Shown: one piece after another, positions 34,101-43,794 of the stretch
How the letters are laid out: each line of letters begins with the position of its first letter
Position numbering within the stretch: position 1 is the first letter of the stretch
Assembly (NCBI GenBank): GCA_026874595.1
Contig: CM049312.1
Location: 50,595,429-50,659,428 of the forward strand
Direction of reading: 5' to 3'
Length of the DNA: 64,000 nt
Origin: Sipunculus nudus
Taxonomy: Eukaryota > Annelida > Sipuncula > Golfingiida > Sipunculidae
Position numbers and translations under genes: made by a program
The notes under the pieces: generated by a model
Database searches by the model: none
Seen by the model: the letters and a program-made list of their open reading frames with translations, nothing else
What the model was told of the DNA's origin: nothing

Positions 34101-34569
34101 CGAGCAAAGTATATGGTGCTTCACGATGTACAAAAGAAACGACTGTCACCGTTTCTTGAGAATCCACCCTGAGTTAACAAAGAGAACTTTTAGTCTTTAC
34201 TATATTGCACGGAGTCAAATAAATTGTAGGAAGATTATATGTGACATGGTAAGGTTGCTTTGTCTAGCGGATCCGGATGAGAGCGTTTTTTGTAATTTTT
34301 GCAACTCCTTTCAAGAGGATATTTTGTGTCATGTCTTCACTGATTGTCCATCATTTATATCAGAGAGAGACATTATGTGGAGAAATATTTATGATCAAAT
34401 TGAATTTACCAAAGCATCAGCCTTATATAACTTACCTGACCATAAATTTGTGGATGTATGTTTTGGTCTTCAAGATAGCCTATTTAACGGATATGAGGAC
34501 TATTGTAAATTTTTGCTAATTATATTTCAGTCAGTTAGAAATATTATTCGAACAACATTACGAGGATAG
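31111..34569 (+). CDS. LINE ORF2: endonuclease and reverse transcriptase, intact
   Basis: 1152 residues without interruption. Residues 1-245 are an exonuclease-endonuclease-phosphatase fold with Asn14 (YNCRG), Glu39 (CLQEHH), Asp151/Asn153 (GDMNA), Asp211 (QIDHI) and Asp238-His239 (SDHLP), all the expected catalytic positions. Reverse transcriptase spans about 480-780: KAPGYDLISYEHL, SYRGITLMPVLNKLFEKII, the first Asp at 631 (FLDCKSAFDRVW), VKQGGIMS and YADD at 729-732. A C-terminal CCHC knuckle is Cys1061-x2-Cys1064-x9-His1074-x4-Cys1079. The enzyme nicks target DNA and primes reverse transcription there. Intact motifs suggest a young and possibly competent copy. The last ~45 codons are echoed repeatedly in the 3' UTR. 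Confidence 0.95.
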   Translation: MAKISNQLVITTYNCRGAFASSKYIDVIMEKTDILCLQEHHLSSANVSFLRTLDNKYDAYTHYNLECPRRGGVATMWRKDLSYLISKVDNLGNDRILVIKLSRPNEQPIFIINTYLPPSNYTVEEFNMQLSILTAAYTNLSSIGEVVIAGDMNAQLGQLDGPRGKVRTDRGVILSDFIESTNLISVGLQALATGPADTYFPYSAGPSTQIDHILIPSTSLNRVHWCKVIDDHALNTSDHLPVVVALNLHIEKIQKVFRKTYKWKNSYADHYYNYLNRYVSMEKTLQSEPLTNAEIDNYVFSLSECMKKAADKVVPKTNVNTYKKPYWDQELKKAHAHQREKRNIWVDGGRPRGFHFNSYKEYKAAKRVFGKLLKKKILEFEARKFEEASLNHDIDVRSFWKYVKGHKDQSGNIHIMNDGNSNFSTPMELRSFWRNHFSNLLNEQPEEETDKETFTSHVSKKIAKILVNANKHYDNTGVLRHINEDEIVKICKQLPNNKAPGYDLISYEHLKYGAPGICRYLAMLYNAIIKQVYIPKSLKLGIISPMYKGRNKDRASKNSYRGITLMPVLNKLFEKIIWSRLEPWLSNREFPDKMQHACRKRCSSMMASFSVQESIFHHCEQGGRVYCCFLDCKSAFDRVWWDGLLLKAYNLAIRDKLWLLFREWLVGSSCAVLVNGELSDEFKISRSVKQGGIMSMFYFTVSFVDFHNYINEGNIGLLVNDIDVSSPTYADDTVLLANTKSSLDQMINRAHIYSKLWRISFCSAKSKCMVFGETKKQNKINSKLRVWKMGNTKLTEVQEYEHVGILLNSCFSSKSRTDDRCRKGKSILGALGMIGVQSHALLPTVSASLWDKICIPSVLYGSELWYSISKTESYLIEKLQTFAGKTIQGLHVRTHGEVVRGLLGWHTMQGRIDKRKLLFLHKLISGDNLGIAKKLFITRLYQWKLQVHINQKGFIPNIVDTLNKYGIGNFFSKYINGGSFPDYLTWKRIICNAIHSYEQSIWCFTMYKRNDCHRFLRIHPELTKRTFSLYYIARSQINCRKIICDMVRLLCLADPDESVFCNFCNSFQEDILCHVFTDCPSFISERDIMWRNIYDQIEFTKASALYNLPDHKFVDVCFGLQDSLFNGYEDYCKFLLIIFQSVRNIIRTTLRG

Positions 34570-35520
34570 TTTTCAGTTCTCAAGTTGCTATTGTCTTATT
34601 AGACAACAGTTAGTATTTTAATATAACACTGCACTTTGTATATTTTAGGACCAGTCATTTATTTTATTTTCTATCGGTTAGCTTAAAAAACTCAATTTAC
34701 CATTAGCCTTATGTAGCTTACCCGACCATAACATTGTGGATATATGTTTTGATCTCCAAGATAGCCTGTTTAGTGGGTGTGAGGAATATTGTAGATTCCC
34801 TTTGCCTATTGTATTTTAGTCAAAAATAATGTTCAAAGTACATTATGAAGAGGTCTTTAGTGATTAAGCTGCGATTTATTTATTTATTAATTTTTTATAC
34901 AGTTAACATTTTAATATAGCACCGGACTTTGAATATCTTATGACTAAATATTTAATTTAGTTATTTGCTTAGAGCATAAAATTGAATTACATATAGTATC
35001 AGCCTTATATATCTTACCTTACCACAAATTTATGGATTTATGCTTTGGTCTTCAAGACAGACTATTGAACGGATATGACGAATATTATATTTTTCTGATA
35101 ATAATATTTCAGTCAATTAGAAACATTATTCGAATTACATTTTCAGTTATCAAGTTTTTTTCCTAGACAATAGTTAACATCTTAATATAGCACTGCACTT
35201 TGTATATTTTATGACTAAATATTTAGTTTGGTTATTTGCTAAACGCATAGAATTGAATTTACTATAGCATTGACCTTATATAGTTTATTAGACCATAATC
35301 TTATATATAAATATTTTGGTCCTTAAGACAGCCCATTTAACTATTATATCTTCATATAGCTTTGCGCTTTGTATATTTTATGATTAGATATTTGAACCTT
35401 TTATATCTATCTGTATATATTTTCTAATTAGATCTTATTTCTTTCTCTGTTTGATCACGGTGCATGTATCTTGTACCTTATATGTACTGAATGGTTGTAC
35501 TCTCTTCTTGCCGAGGAGGA
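34570..35520 (+). repeat. LINE 3' UTR made of degenerate ORF2-end repeats
   Basis: The end of ORF2 plus following UTR recurs in tandem. The block ACCATAAATTTGTGGATGTA ... GGTCTTCAAGATAGCC starts at 34439 (coding), 34725, 35021 and 35292, with periods 286, 296 and 271. Each non-coding copy still shows CTTCAAGACAG-like, ATATTTCAGTCAATTAGAA and GCACTTTGTATATTTTATGA segments. Frames in the copies are broken. The last copy is the most diverged. It ends in a unique 130-base segment before AATAAA. Confidence 0.85.
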
Positions 35521-35548
35521 AATAAAGAATCAATCAATCAATCAATCA

Positions 35549-36424
35549 ATGTATACACATGCAAAATTTCAGTGGATAAGTCAGAGATATGAGTGTTTTT
35601 ATTCCAAGGCAGATGAACAGATAGACACTGTGCAAAAATGGTTGCATGTGGCGCCACCATTTTGATGTATGTTATAAAGCTATCCAAGGGCTACATTTGG
35701 GCAAAAAAACTTCCGGATCGGTCAAACGGTTCCCGATATATGTGGATTAATGTGTCATAACAGACGCACAGACGGACGCAGAGCGCAGAGGAAAGGTCAG
35801 AGGTCAAAACAAAATCGGGGCGCAGCAGTTCACATGTGACCCGAACATAATCCCGGGTTTCGTAAAATGCCGCTCAGTGGTTACAGAGGAGTTCTCCGGA
35901 CACCTACGCGGCGGCGGCGGCGTCCGGCTGAAAACATAGTATCCGCAAAACTCTGTTTTGGCGGATACAGTTATAAAATTCTGATCTAATTTCTGGTATG
36001 CAATTAGATCTTGATTGAATAAAGTCATGTCCTTGAAAGAAAAGGCCCCAGCTTCAACGATCAATTACCGTGTTTAGTGAGAAAATATATTTCTTGCTGT
36101 TGTGATAAATTACCTGATGTTCTGGTCCAGAACTTTTACATCCACAAATTACGTTATATTGGCCTAATGGCAGGTACATTAGAAATATATAGAGGAATCT
36201 TTATGCCAAATATTAATAAAAAAAGACAAGTAGTTTTGATATTAGGCATCTTGAAGTGTAACAATAGGATTTCAACGGAAGATCGAGTTTTTTCCTTAAT
36301 TTCTCGAAGGAACGAAGTTGCAGTGACCCCCCTTTTTGTTTGTTAGGAGAACTTAGGGACATCTAACTATATATCGAATTTTAAATTCGTAAGTCCAACG
36401 TTTTCAAATCGTGCCAGTCTAAAG
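35549..36424. repeat. Right copy of giant LINE-flanking duplication
   Basis: Matches 28572-29447 throughout (offset 6977). It starts directly at the end of the (AATC)n tail and ends at GTCTAAAG, after which the sequence GACGAGAAGACGGG continues into the flank. In the empty site this block would have been present once. Confidence 0.95.
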
Positions 36425-36500
36425 GACGAGAAGACGGGCGGACGGACAAAGGATCATCGCTATAGTTCAGTTGACATATAGTCAGCTGAGCTAAAAATGT
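36425..36500 (-). repeat. Dispersed repeat fragment (AGCTCAGCTGA type)
   Basis: On the minus strand it reads TTTTAGCTCAGCTGACTATA followed by GAACTATAGCGATGATCC and CCGTCCGCC steps, matching the repeat at 2549-2620. The LINE landed at the border of this repeat. It lies in the 3' flank of the GAREM-like gene. Confidence 0.6.
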
Positions 36501-36547
36501 GTTCATCAGTTTCGTGGACCCGTCTGTACAAACTGAAGGTGATGATT

Positions 36548-37416
36548 TTAGGCACTGCCGTCCGGACGCCAGCCTTTCCTCACAAAGACGACGAGTTTCT
36601 TTGCGGTGATACGGGTAAACCCCATGTCTATCAAGTCCTCAGCGTCTAGCTCCGTCAACAGACTCCCATTTACCTGGTACTGCTGGATCTGTGGAATAAA
36701 ATCACTCATGTTTAGTAAAGCCAGGCAGTCACACACCTGACTAACATTCAGCCGGGAGATCTCTGTAGGGACGTCATCCAGGAATTCCAGCTTGTCCTTG
36801 ATAGGTTGATCTGATCCCCTGCTGGACAGATCATGTAGCGAGCTGTTTCCTTCTGACTCGAATAAACAATACACACCACGTGACTCAGAGGGAACCGCCT
36901 CTTCCCGGTCATCGACCAGTCTGCCTGGTTCATTTTGTGACGTCACGTTAACATAAGTTCGTGTAGTAGCCATGGTGACAGACTCTTTTTTTCACTCTGC
37001 ATCTATATCTTCATATGCGTCACTGTCGCCATCAGCGTCACTGGGTAACCTTTGACCCGGGGATGAGACGGCACCGGGTGACATTGGGACCCTCCTTCTG
37101 GAGGCCTTTCTCGGTGATTGTGTTTGTCGACTTCTGATTGGTTCATCAACTCTGAACGACCGCGGTGGTAGTTTGGGTCTGACCTCTTCAGGCTGTTTAT
37201 CTTTTATCTGTGTAGGTTTACCTTTTGGTTTAGGGAGCACGCCAGGATGTTTTGCTTGTAATTTATTTGACTTTTGACCCAGCTCTGACGTCGCTGGTTT
37301 AGCATCACTGGTGTGTTGTTGACCTTTGACCTGTTGCTGGAGGAACTGGCTTGGTTCTATGTAATCATACACCCCGTCACTTTTCTGAATGTCCGTCTCA
37401 CTAAATACCATCAGGT
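36548..37416 (-). CDS. GAREM-like gene, last exon (Pro-rich and SAM), with in-frame TGA
   Basis: Acceptor TTTATTTCAG at 37417. The frame set by the previous exon's splice phase reads DLMVFSETDIQKSDGVYDYI through a basic, Pro-rich region with an SH3-ligand motif RPKLPPR and a tyrosine motif AYEDIDAE, then meets TGA at 36992-36994. The same frame continues unbroken: TYVNV (a pYxN Grb2-SH2 type motif), then a SAM domain from about NVSQVCDCLALLNMSDFI to ITAKKLVVFVRKGWRP, stop at 36548. GAREM proteins have CABIT, Tyr/Pro-rich and C-terminal SAM parts in this order, and end in a similar GWRP. The TGA may be a real nonsense allele, a sequence error or a read-through site. If used as a stop, the product lacks the SAM domain. 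Confidence 0.85.
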
Positions 37417-39019
37417 CTGAAATAAACAGAAAAGCTCACAACCCAGGTAGCCAGGATAATTGATGGATAAGGAAAAGTATATATTTGCAGTTTTGAGAGA
37501 CAGCTAGTGTAATTTTTCCAATATACCTGTCCTGTTATACATATATTATTTGTAGACATAAATTATATTATCACATATGCAGACGACACACAGATATATG
37601 CATGCTTCATGATAGTTGATGGTTCTCAAATGCAGGCAATCAGTCGTGAAAGCCTGAAATACCAATGTGAATTAGGCCAAGAAATAGCCAAGAAATATAC
37701 TTGTGACAGTTTATGCTCACAGCCACTGCTAGTGCAGGGATATATGATACTAAATTTTGCATTAAGTATGCAATATTAACATTATGTGATAGGTTGCTTT
37801 TGTATTTGTATGAAGAAGAATTTTGGAATTTAACCATTCCCTTTTATTATTTTATTATTTTCTTTTTGACTGCTACAGGAATATGAAGACAATAGCACCA
37901 CGTCTTAGAGACTAAGTCCCATAGGCACATTGATAGCTAGTTTTGATTGTAATGGTCTGTTTTGGCGATCTACGGTATCAACGTGTTTAGATCCAGTATA
38001 ATTTAATTGTGCTGCTAGGGTTATGACTTTCGTAAGCCGTATGGAGTACAATAATAAGTCCTCATTGGTTACCAGTGAAAGAAAGGCAGGGTTATAAAAA
38101 ACACTATATGGTCTGGGACCAGCCTATTTCCATGCTTGATGTACATGGTCCATTCCTGCTATTTGTGCATGGATGTACTTTTATAATACTAGGATACCAG
38201 GCTACAGTGTGCCAGTGCTGGTGAAAAGATTGACTTTGGATTTCAAATCTCAAACATATTTAAATGTTTAAAGATACTACAGGTTAAGTAAACCTATTCC
38301 ACGCGCGTTTGTTGTGTGATGGGAGGATTTCACCCAGATCCCAGACTTTGCCATGATTTGATTGGCTGGTACACGTGTGACGTCATGGACTGAATTATAT
38401 CAACAACTCAGATCTAGTAATGCATGTTGTTTTTATTCTTTGCTGAAAATTTGGGTCTGAAAGAGGCGGAAATACTGTGCTTTTACTGAGATCTAGAATT
38501 TTTAGTCACAGGGGATTTCCCAGTGTGTGACGGCACTGCCGATTTGACAGTGCTCATAGATGTGCCCATAGTTTTTGAACAAATCACACAACCTCATGTT
38601 TTTAGTGGAAAAATAGATAGAAAAAATGTTTTTCCTCCAGGAATTGGGATCATTTTATGTAAAATCTATATTAATATTTTTTTTCATTGGCAATTATGTT
38701 ATATGATAATATAATGAGATTTGGAATACGTTTGCTTGACCTACAGCCTTTTGTTTCCAAGAGAACTTCAGGACTGTAAGATGTGACATTGCATGTCTCA
38801 TAGGTGAGTTTGAAATGCATCCGCTGTGGATATTTATAACCCTTACGTGTGATGTTAAAATTGATATGATGATGATGATACTTCTAGGATTGCTTTAAAG
38901 TATTTATAGTTGTATACACATGCAGGTATATACTGTAACTGGCACAAGTTTAATATTGTCTTTGCTTGTTATCATTATTTTATATAAAAACACCATGAGC
39001 AATTGAACATACAATATTA

Positions 39020-39052
<33 letters not shown>

Positions 39053-40596
39053 GAAGTAGTAGTAGTAGTAGTAGTAGTAGAAGTAGTAGTAGTAATTTTG
39101 AAAGCATTATATTATAACCTTATAATATAATATATACAGGATACAGGAATTTACAATAGAGGGGGCGAGGGCTTACTTTTCAAGGCCGCGTAGCGGGAGA
39201 GCCAAGGCGCGAACGAGGGGGGTGGATGGGGGGGGATAGGTAATGGCCAAGGTATAGAAAGTTTTTGAAAATTTAGATTGAAATCGTGCAATCTGGGGTC
39301 ACTTAAATGCATTAGAAGCAAAACATACATTGTAACTGTTCTATACACTTGGTGTACTATGAGTCCCCCCCCCCTATTTTTGGTTAGGTCGAAAGGGGGG
39401 GGGGCTGCTTATTCCCCCCCCCCCCTATTTTTGGTTAGGTCGAAAGGGGGGGGGGGCTGCTTATTCAGAGAATTATACAATGAAGAACTCGGCTTCCCGC
39501 TTTGTAGGGTCGCGGGATGACTACCACGGTTAATCGCAGATTGAACTGTATGTTACATGTAAAATAAATAAAGTTCTATCCTGTAACAGGAAAGCACTCA
39601 GAGAAACTACCTCTCCTCTTCCCAGTTCTGCCCATCTCTAGCTCTATATTGATTTCTCTTTTTCATTCTCTCTCTCTTTGCCCAAAATATTGTTATTGTA
39701 TCCCTAGACAAAGTCGGGATTTTATGGTTTTAGCACGGTCGCGCCGCCACCGCCGAGATTTTCTTTGGAAGTGATAACTAAAAAAATGTTTTACAGATCT
39801 TTACCAAACTTGACATGTGCATAGATATGGGTGTGACGACGAAGCCTCTTGAAAATGGGGTCATGACCTTTAATAGGAGAGAGACCTTGACCTTGAACAG
39901 GTCCATTTTGGGGGGAAATCACAGAAATTCTTAAATATCTAAAGAAATCTTGCATGGATTGATCCATAAATCAACTTGACCGAAGATCTTGGATAGTGTT
40001 GTCATGACCCGAAACTGGTTGATTCACCTGTTATCCTATACACGTACTTGTTTTTGTGCTGTTTAATACCCAATCATTGCCACTTAACAGTTCTGTCAGC
40101 ATTATAAATAAAAACTAATGGACAGATTTCTTTCATTTATGCATTAACATAGACATGGTTTATGGGGTGATGTATATTTAAATTGGGGTCATGACCTTTA
40201 CTATGAGAGTGGCTTTGACCTTGAATATTGCCATACATGGTGAAAATTACACAAAATCATAAATATCTCAATAAGGGGTGCATGGATTGGTCCAAAAATC
40301 AATTTGACTGAATATCCTGGATAGCTTTGTCTTCTGGGGAAGACAGGTGGCGCCATCTTCTGTCCTTTTCTTGTTTTCGCGCCTTTTAATACCCCATCAT
40401 TGCCACTTGACAGAACTGTGAGCATTATGAGTCTAAAACTAATGGAAAGATTGGGCTGAAATTGTTCATGTCCATTGAACTTGGATACCTCCAACTTGTA
40501 TTTAAGACGAGGAATAGTAGTAGGAATAAACACTGGAAGAACAAATCCTCAGGGTTTCTCTAACATGTTCCTCTATTTCCGTGCTGGGAATTTTAC
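37417..40596 (-). other. GAREM-like intron
   Basis: No other exon is seen. It holds (ATT)n then (AGT)n at about 39017-39096, two 55-base C/G-run repeats at 39361-39470, and about two and a half diverged tandem units of about 330 bases at 39750-40460 (shared GGGGTCATGACCTTTA, CCTTGACCTTGAA and CATTGCCACTT). Open frames here are not supported. Confidence 0.6.
39361..39470. repeat. C-run/G-run tandem pair
   Basis: Two copies of a C run, CTATTTTTGGTTAGGTCGAAA, a G run and CTGCTTATTC. Each copy can fold as a hairpin between its C and G runs. G runs of 10 or more also have quadruplex potential. Confidence 0.85.
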
Positions 40597-40767
40597 CTTT
40601 ATTGACTGGATGCTGACTGTAATCAGTAAGTTCGCACGATGATCGCATCATGTCCACAATCTCTGTCCATTCTTCTTCTAGTGCAGGGTCGGAAACGCCT
40701 TCAGCCACCTTCAGACGGATTGGTAAATACACGGGTATGACGCAGGGCTCGCTCAGGACAAGCTCCT
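40597..40767 (-). CDS. GAREM-like gene, CABIT exon d
   Basis: Acceptor CTGTTTTCAG and donor GTAAAA bracket 171 bases. The frame reads ELVLSEPCVIPVYLPIRLKV, then a hydrophilic helix EEEWTEIVDMMRSSCELTDY. The IPVYLPIRLKV segment fits the last strands of the CABIT domain. It begins with two bases completing a codon and ends with one spare base, which matches the entry phase of the last exon exactly. It does not match the exit of exon c, so at least one exon between 40768 and 42257 is unseen or missing. Confidence 0.75.
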
Positions 40768-40960
40768 CTGAAAACAGCAGTCACAGGTTACACCTAGCAC
40801 ACCTAGCAAGCTTCACAATTTAACTTATCCGATGACCAAAAATAATAACAATTTGAAAACATGAATCCTTTTGTTATGTAATCTATGAACAGTGAGTATT
40901 TTAATAATGAGCTTTATTTTGAAAATATCAGAATGCAGCTGTATGTCATGCATCATCTTA

Positions 40961-41015
<55 letters not shown>

Positions 41016-42257
41016 TATTGGATGACTGAAAGAAAAAAAACGACCAATGATCGATTATTATTTTACGTATCATCTATATTACGTGAAATATGCTAAACAG
41101 AATTATAACTAAAATATTGACCGAGTAAGTTTAGTGAGTGGTCAAGGTAATGGCCGGGTTGTTAACATTTATTCGATGCACAAGGTTTAAGTTTTAGTGC
41201 TGTTCCCTGTTTTCTGCCCCGTCTTGATTATATATTTGATAGAATAAGAATATTTTATCGGGACAATAGGATTTCTTTCGATGTGCACACATCTTACACT
41301 CCCTGAGATTCAACATTTTCTGTCTTGTTTTGTTCAAGATAGAGTCGGTCAGCATTTTAAAATTTTTGCTCTAGCGTCACTTTCTAGAGGTGCATAGACA
41401 CGAATTTACATCTAACTTGTCTCTGGATGTCAATTCCTTCGAGAGGAAAAAGGTTCGAACAAAATGGTCAAGGACTATACAGATTACAAGCCGACTACTT
41501 GGTGCCCTGACTTGCTGCTTCGTCGCCGTCCGCAGATACATGTGGGCCATTCAGAGGTTAAACGGACAGTAGGGAGTTTCTGGGACTTGGTTATAGTGAG
41601 GGAGAGCTGCACCATGCGCCTACGGACCAGTTGTGCCTAGTAAAATAATATAACCTAAAGTATTCTGAAATTAATTAATTTTGCTTGATGAATATAAAGT
41701 ATCAGAAGCGGATCTAGGGTGGCCTGACCCCCCGCCCCCACCCTTTTTTTAAGACGCCTCAACCTTTCTTGGGGGTTTCAGACTAATGTTTGTGGTCTAG
41801 AACTGAGGACATTTTTTTAAGCTTTGTCATTAGTCCTACTGGGTAAACCCCCCCCCCCCCCTAAATCCTGGAGTTTATACATAGAACTGAAACAGGTAAT
41901 TTTGAAACAGTTATAGGGTTGAAATTAATAATTTCAAATATATGGTTATTTTGAAAAAAATACTGTAATGTATGTTTTTGTCCAGGAAGGGGGATTCGAA
42001 AATAAGATTTATGTATATTGGAAACAAAATATATAACAATACTCAGAATGAGGATCGATTGTTAAATTTCTCCCTTTCTGCTCGATCATACATGATTTTT
42101 ATTTTAAACCTTATACGTGGTTGTACTATCTCAAATATATACATGGAGCAATGCGATATTAAATATCCGTATAGGTTTACATAAAAGTTGTTTCAACCTG
42201 CCCTTATGAGTTATCGCTCACCCTTGAAGATAAATTCACCTTGAAGATAAATTCACG
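40768..42257 (-). other. GAREM-like intron(s), with hAT-end fragment
   Basis: At least one CABIT exon should lie here by phase, but I could not identify it. An (AT)n tract lies at about 40965-41013. 41703 starts CAGAAGCGGATCTAGGGTGG, a hAT-type end; the fragment runs to about 41880 through C runs. Confidence 0.5.
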
Positions 42258-42493
42258 TTACCGGTCTTTTTTATTTGATACATGTATATAGAAGTGGTTA
42301 CCGTGCAACAAGGCGTTTCCCAGCAGGTATCGTTCTTCGTATGTATCCACGAGTTGGAATTTATCGAAACTGATTTCTCCCTCAAGTTTTGCATTCTCGT
42401 AAAACCTGAGAGCTTTGCACTCAAAAAGCCTCACCGTGACGGGAAACACGTGGGTCTCTAAGATAGTCTGCAGGGAGCAAGGCGGTCCTTCAT
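42258..42493 (-). CDS. GAREM-like gene, CABIT exon c
   Basis: Acceptor TGTATCTTGCAG at 42494. With one base carried over from exon b, the frame reads DEGPPCSLQTILETHVFPVT, VRLFECKALRFYEN, ISFDKFQLVDTYEERYLLG and NHFYIHV. The pattern of a Leu-rich entry helix, FPVTV strand and later beta strands is that of the second half of a CABIT domain. The 3' border is uncertain: GTAACG at 42256 and GTATCA at about 42275 are both possible donors. Phase agreement with exon b supports the model. Confidence 0.75.
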
Positions 42494-43664
42494 CTGCAAG
42501 ATACAAAGTGTTCATGGCATGTCTTAGTGGCACTACATATACTTTATTTCTTCGTATTATGCAACTAAATGATATGTAAATGATAGGTCGGACAAATGTA
42601 GAACTCAATTGACAGGTGATCTGGAATTATAATAAAAGCATAATAAAAAATAACTGGAATAAACTGCTCTGTTTTTGCAGTCGAATAAACTTATATGCCC
42701 CCCCCCCCCCTCCATAAAATTTGAGGGGGGGGGGGGGAGGAGGAGATATGCACTAACTCAAACGTTATGGTGTTTCGGGAAAACCCCATATAAATCAGCA
42801 GATTTGACCTTGAAGATCATGGGTAAGGTCACCACTGTTAAAATTCTGAGAGAAAATTATAAGAAAAACTATGGAGTACTTCAAAGGTTATAGAGGTTCT
42901 TATCTTAGAATTGCGTATATTTGATCTTGAAGATTTGGTCAAGGTCATCAGTTGTCAAACTAATCTAAGAGCATTGTGGGAACAACTGGTGTGTCAACTT
43001 TGAGGAAAATATCTTAAGTACTTAGAAAGTAATATTAATCCTAGAATTCGGCAGATCTGACCTTGAAGATCAAGGTCTATAGGTCACCATTACCCTAACT
43101 GTTCCGAGAACTCGGTGAATGCAACTTATGTGTCAAATTTGAGGAGATAATATGCAAAACTTCATTAAATATCACGTTCAGAAGAAATCCAACAAGCGAA
43201 AAACTAAAATTCCACTTAATTTTTTTCTTTCAGACCCTTCCCAAATAACAGAGGGAATGGTCACTCTGATGTTGCTAGAATTCATTTCCTGATTTTCCGA
43301 TTTTTCCATTTTTTACAGCACTAGCTGTAAAAAGTTACATCTGATAAGCATGCATATGTGGAATAAAGGAAGATGCGTTTGCTTGGATTGTGAAAGACGA
43401 ATTATGATTTTGATTTTCCAGTTTGATGGTTGAGACAAGTTTTCTCCGCGATCCCACAATCTCTACAATCTCTACCTAGAAAGGGGCTCTTTGAGTAGAA
43501 GCGACTTCTGGGGGAAGGGTGGGCATGGTCTGTATTGTGTATGGGGTCTTAACGTTTATATCGACTCCTGTATTTTAGATTGCTGTTTAAAAAAAACTGT
43601 CGGTTCTATGTTGGATCCATGTCCTGTCTCCTAGTCAATTGAGACTTTGTGAATGTCCACACAC
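42494..43664 (-). other. GAREM-like intron with diverged tandem repeats
   Basis: 42698-42741 is a C run, TCCATAAAATTTGA and a G run: a near-perfect hairpin. About 42800-43150 holds three diverged units of about 115-130 bases with GACCTTGAAGATCAAGGTC cores. No coding is seen. Confidence 0.6.
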
Positions 43665-43794
43665 CTTTGCCTGAAGCGTCTATTACTTGGAACGTTTCCC
43701 GGAAATCGGCAGGTATGCTGACATATTGCTGGTCGAGGTTGAGGTTCTTTGCTACCACCCGTAACTGATGTGACACATGCGCTATCCTGATGGT
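43665..43794 (-). CDS. GAREM-like gene, CABIT exon b
   Basis: Acceptor TTGTTTTTCAG at 43795, donor GTGTGT after AAAG at 43665. 130 bases read TIRIAHVSHQLRVVAKNLNL, DQQYVSIPADFRETFQVID and ASGK. The IPxxFxxxFxVID segment is characteristic of CABIT. It enters in phase 0 (as exon a leaves) and exits with one base (as exon c needs). The first 40 bases of this exon and its acceptor are repeated in tandem upstream. Confidence 0.8.

Larger units (their letters stand above)
29448..35550 (+). mobile_element. APE-type non-LTR retrotransposon (LINE)
   Basis: 6103 bases with ORF1, a full ORF2 (endonuclease plus reverse transcriptase), a long 3' UTR, AATAAA at 35521 and a 3' tail of (AATC)n repeats. The borders are exact: the (AATC)n tail is followed at once by the right copy of the flanking duplication, and the 5' end follows the left copy. 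The tetranucleotide tail and apurinic-type endonuclease place it in the CR1/L2/Jockey/I group of LINEs; the clade is not resolved. The ORF1 frame is open through the 5' junction, so the copy is probably 5'-truncated inside ORF1. The insertion looks recent. Confidence 0.95.
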
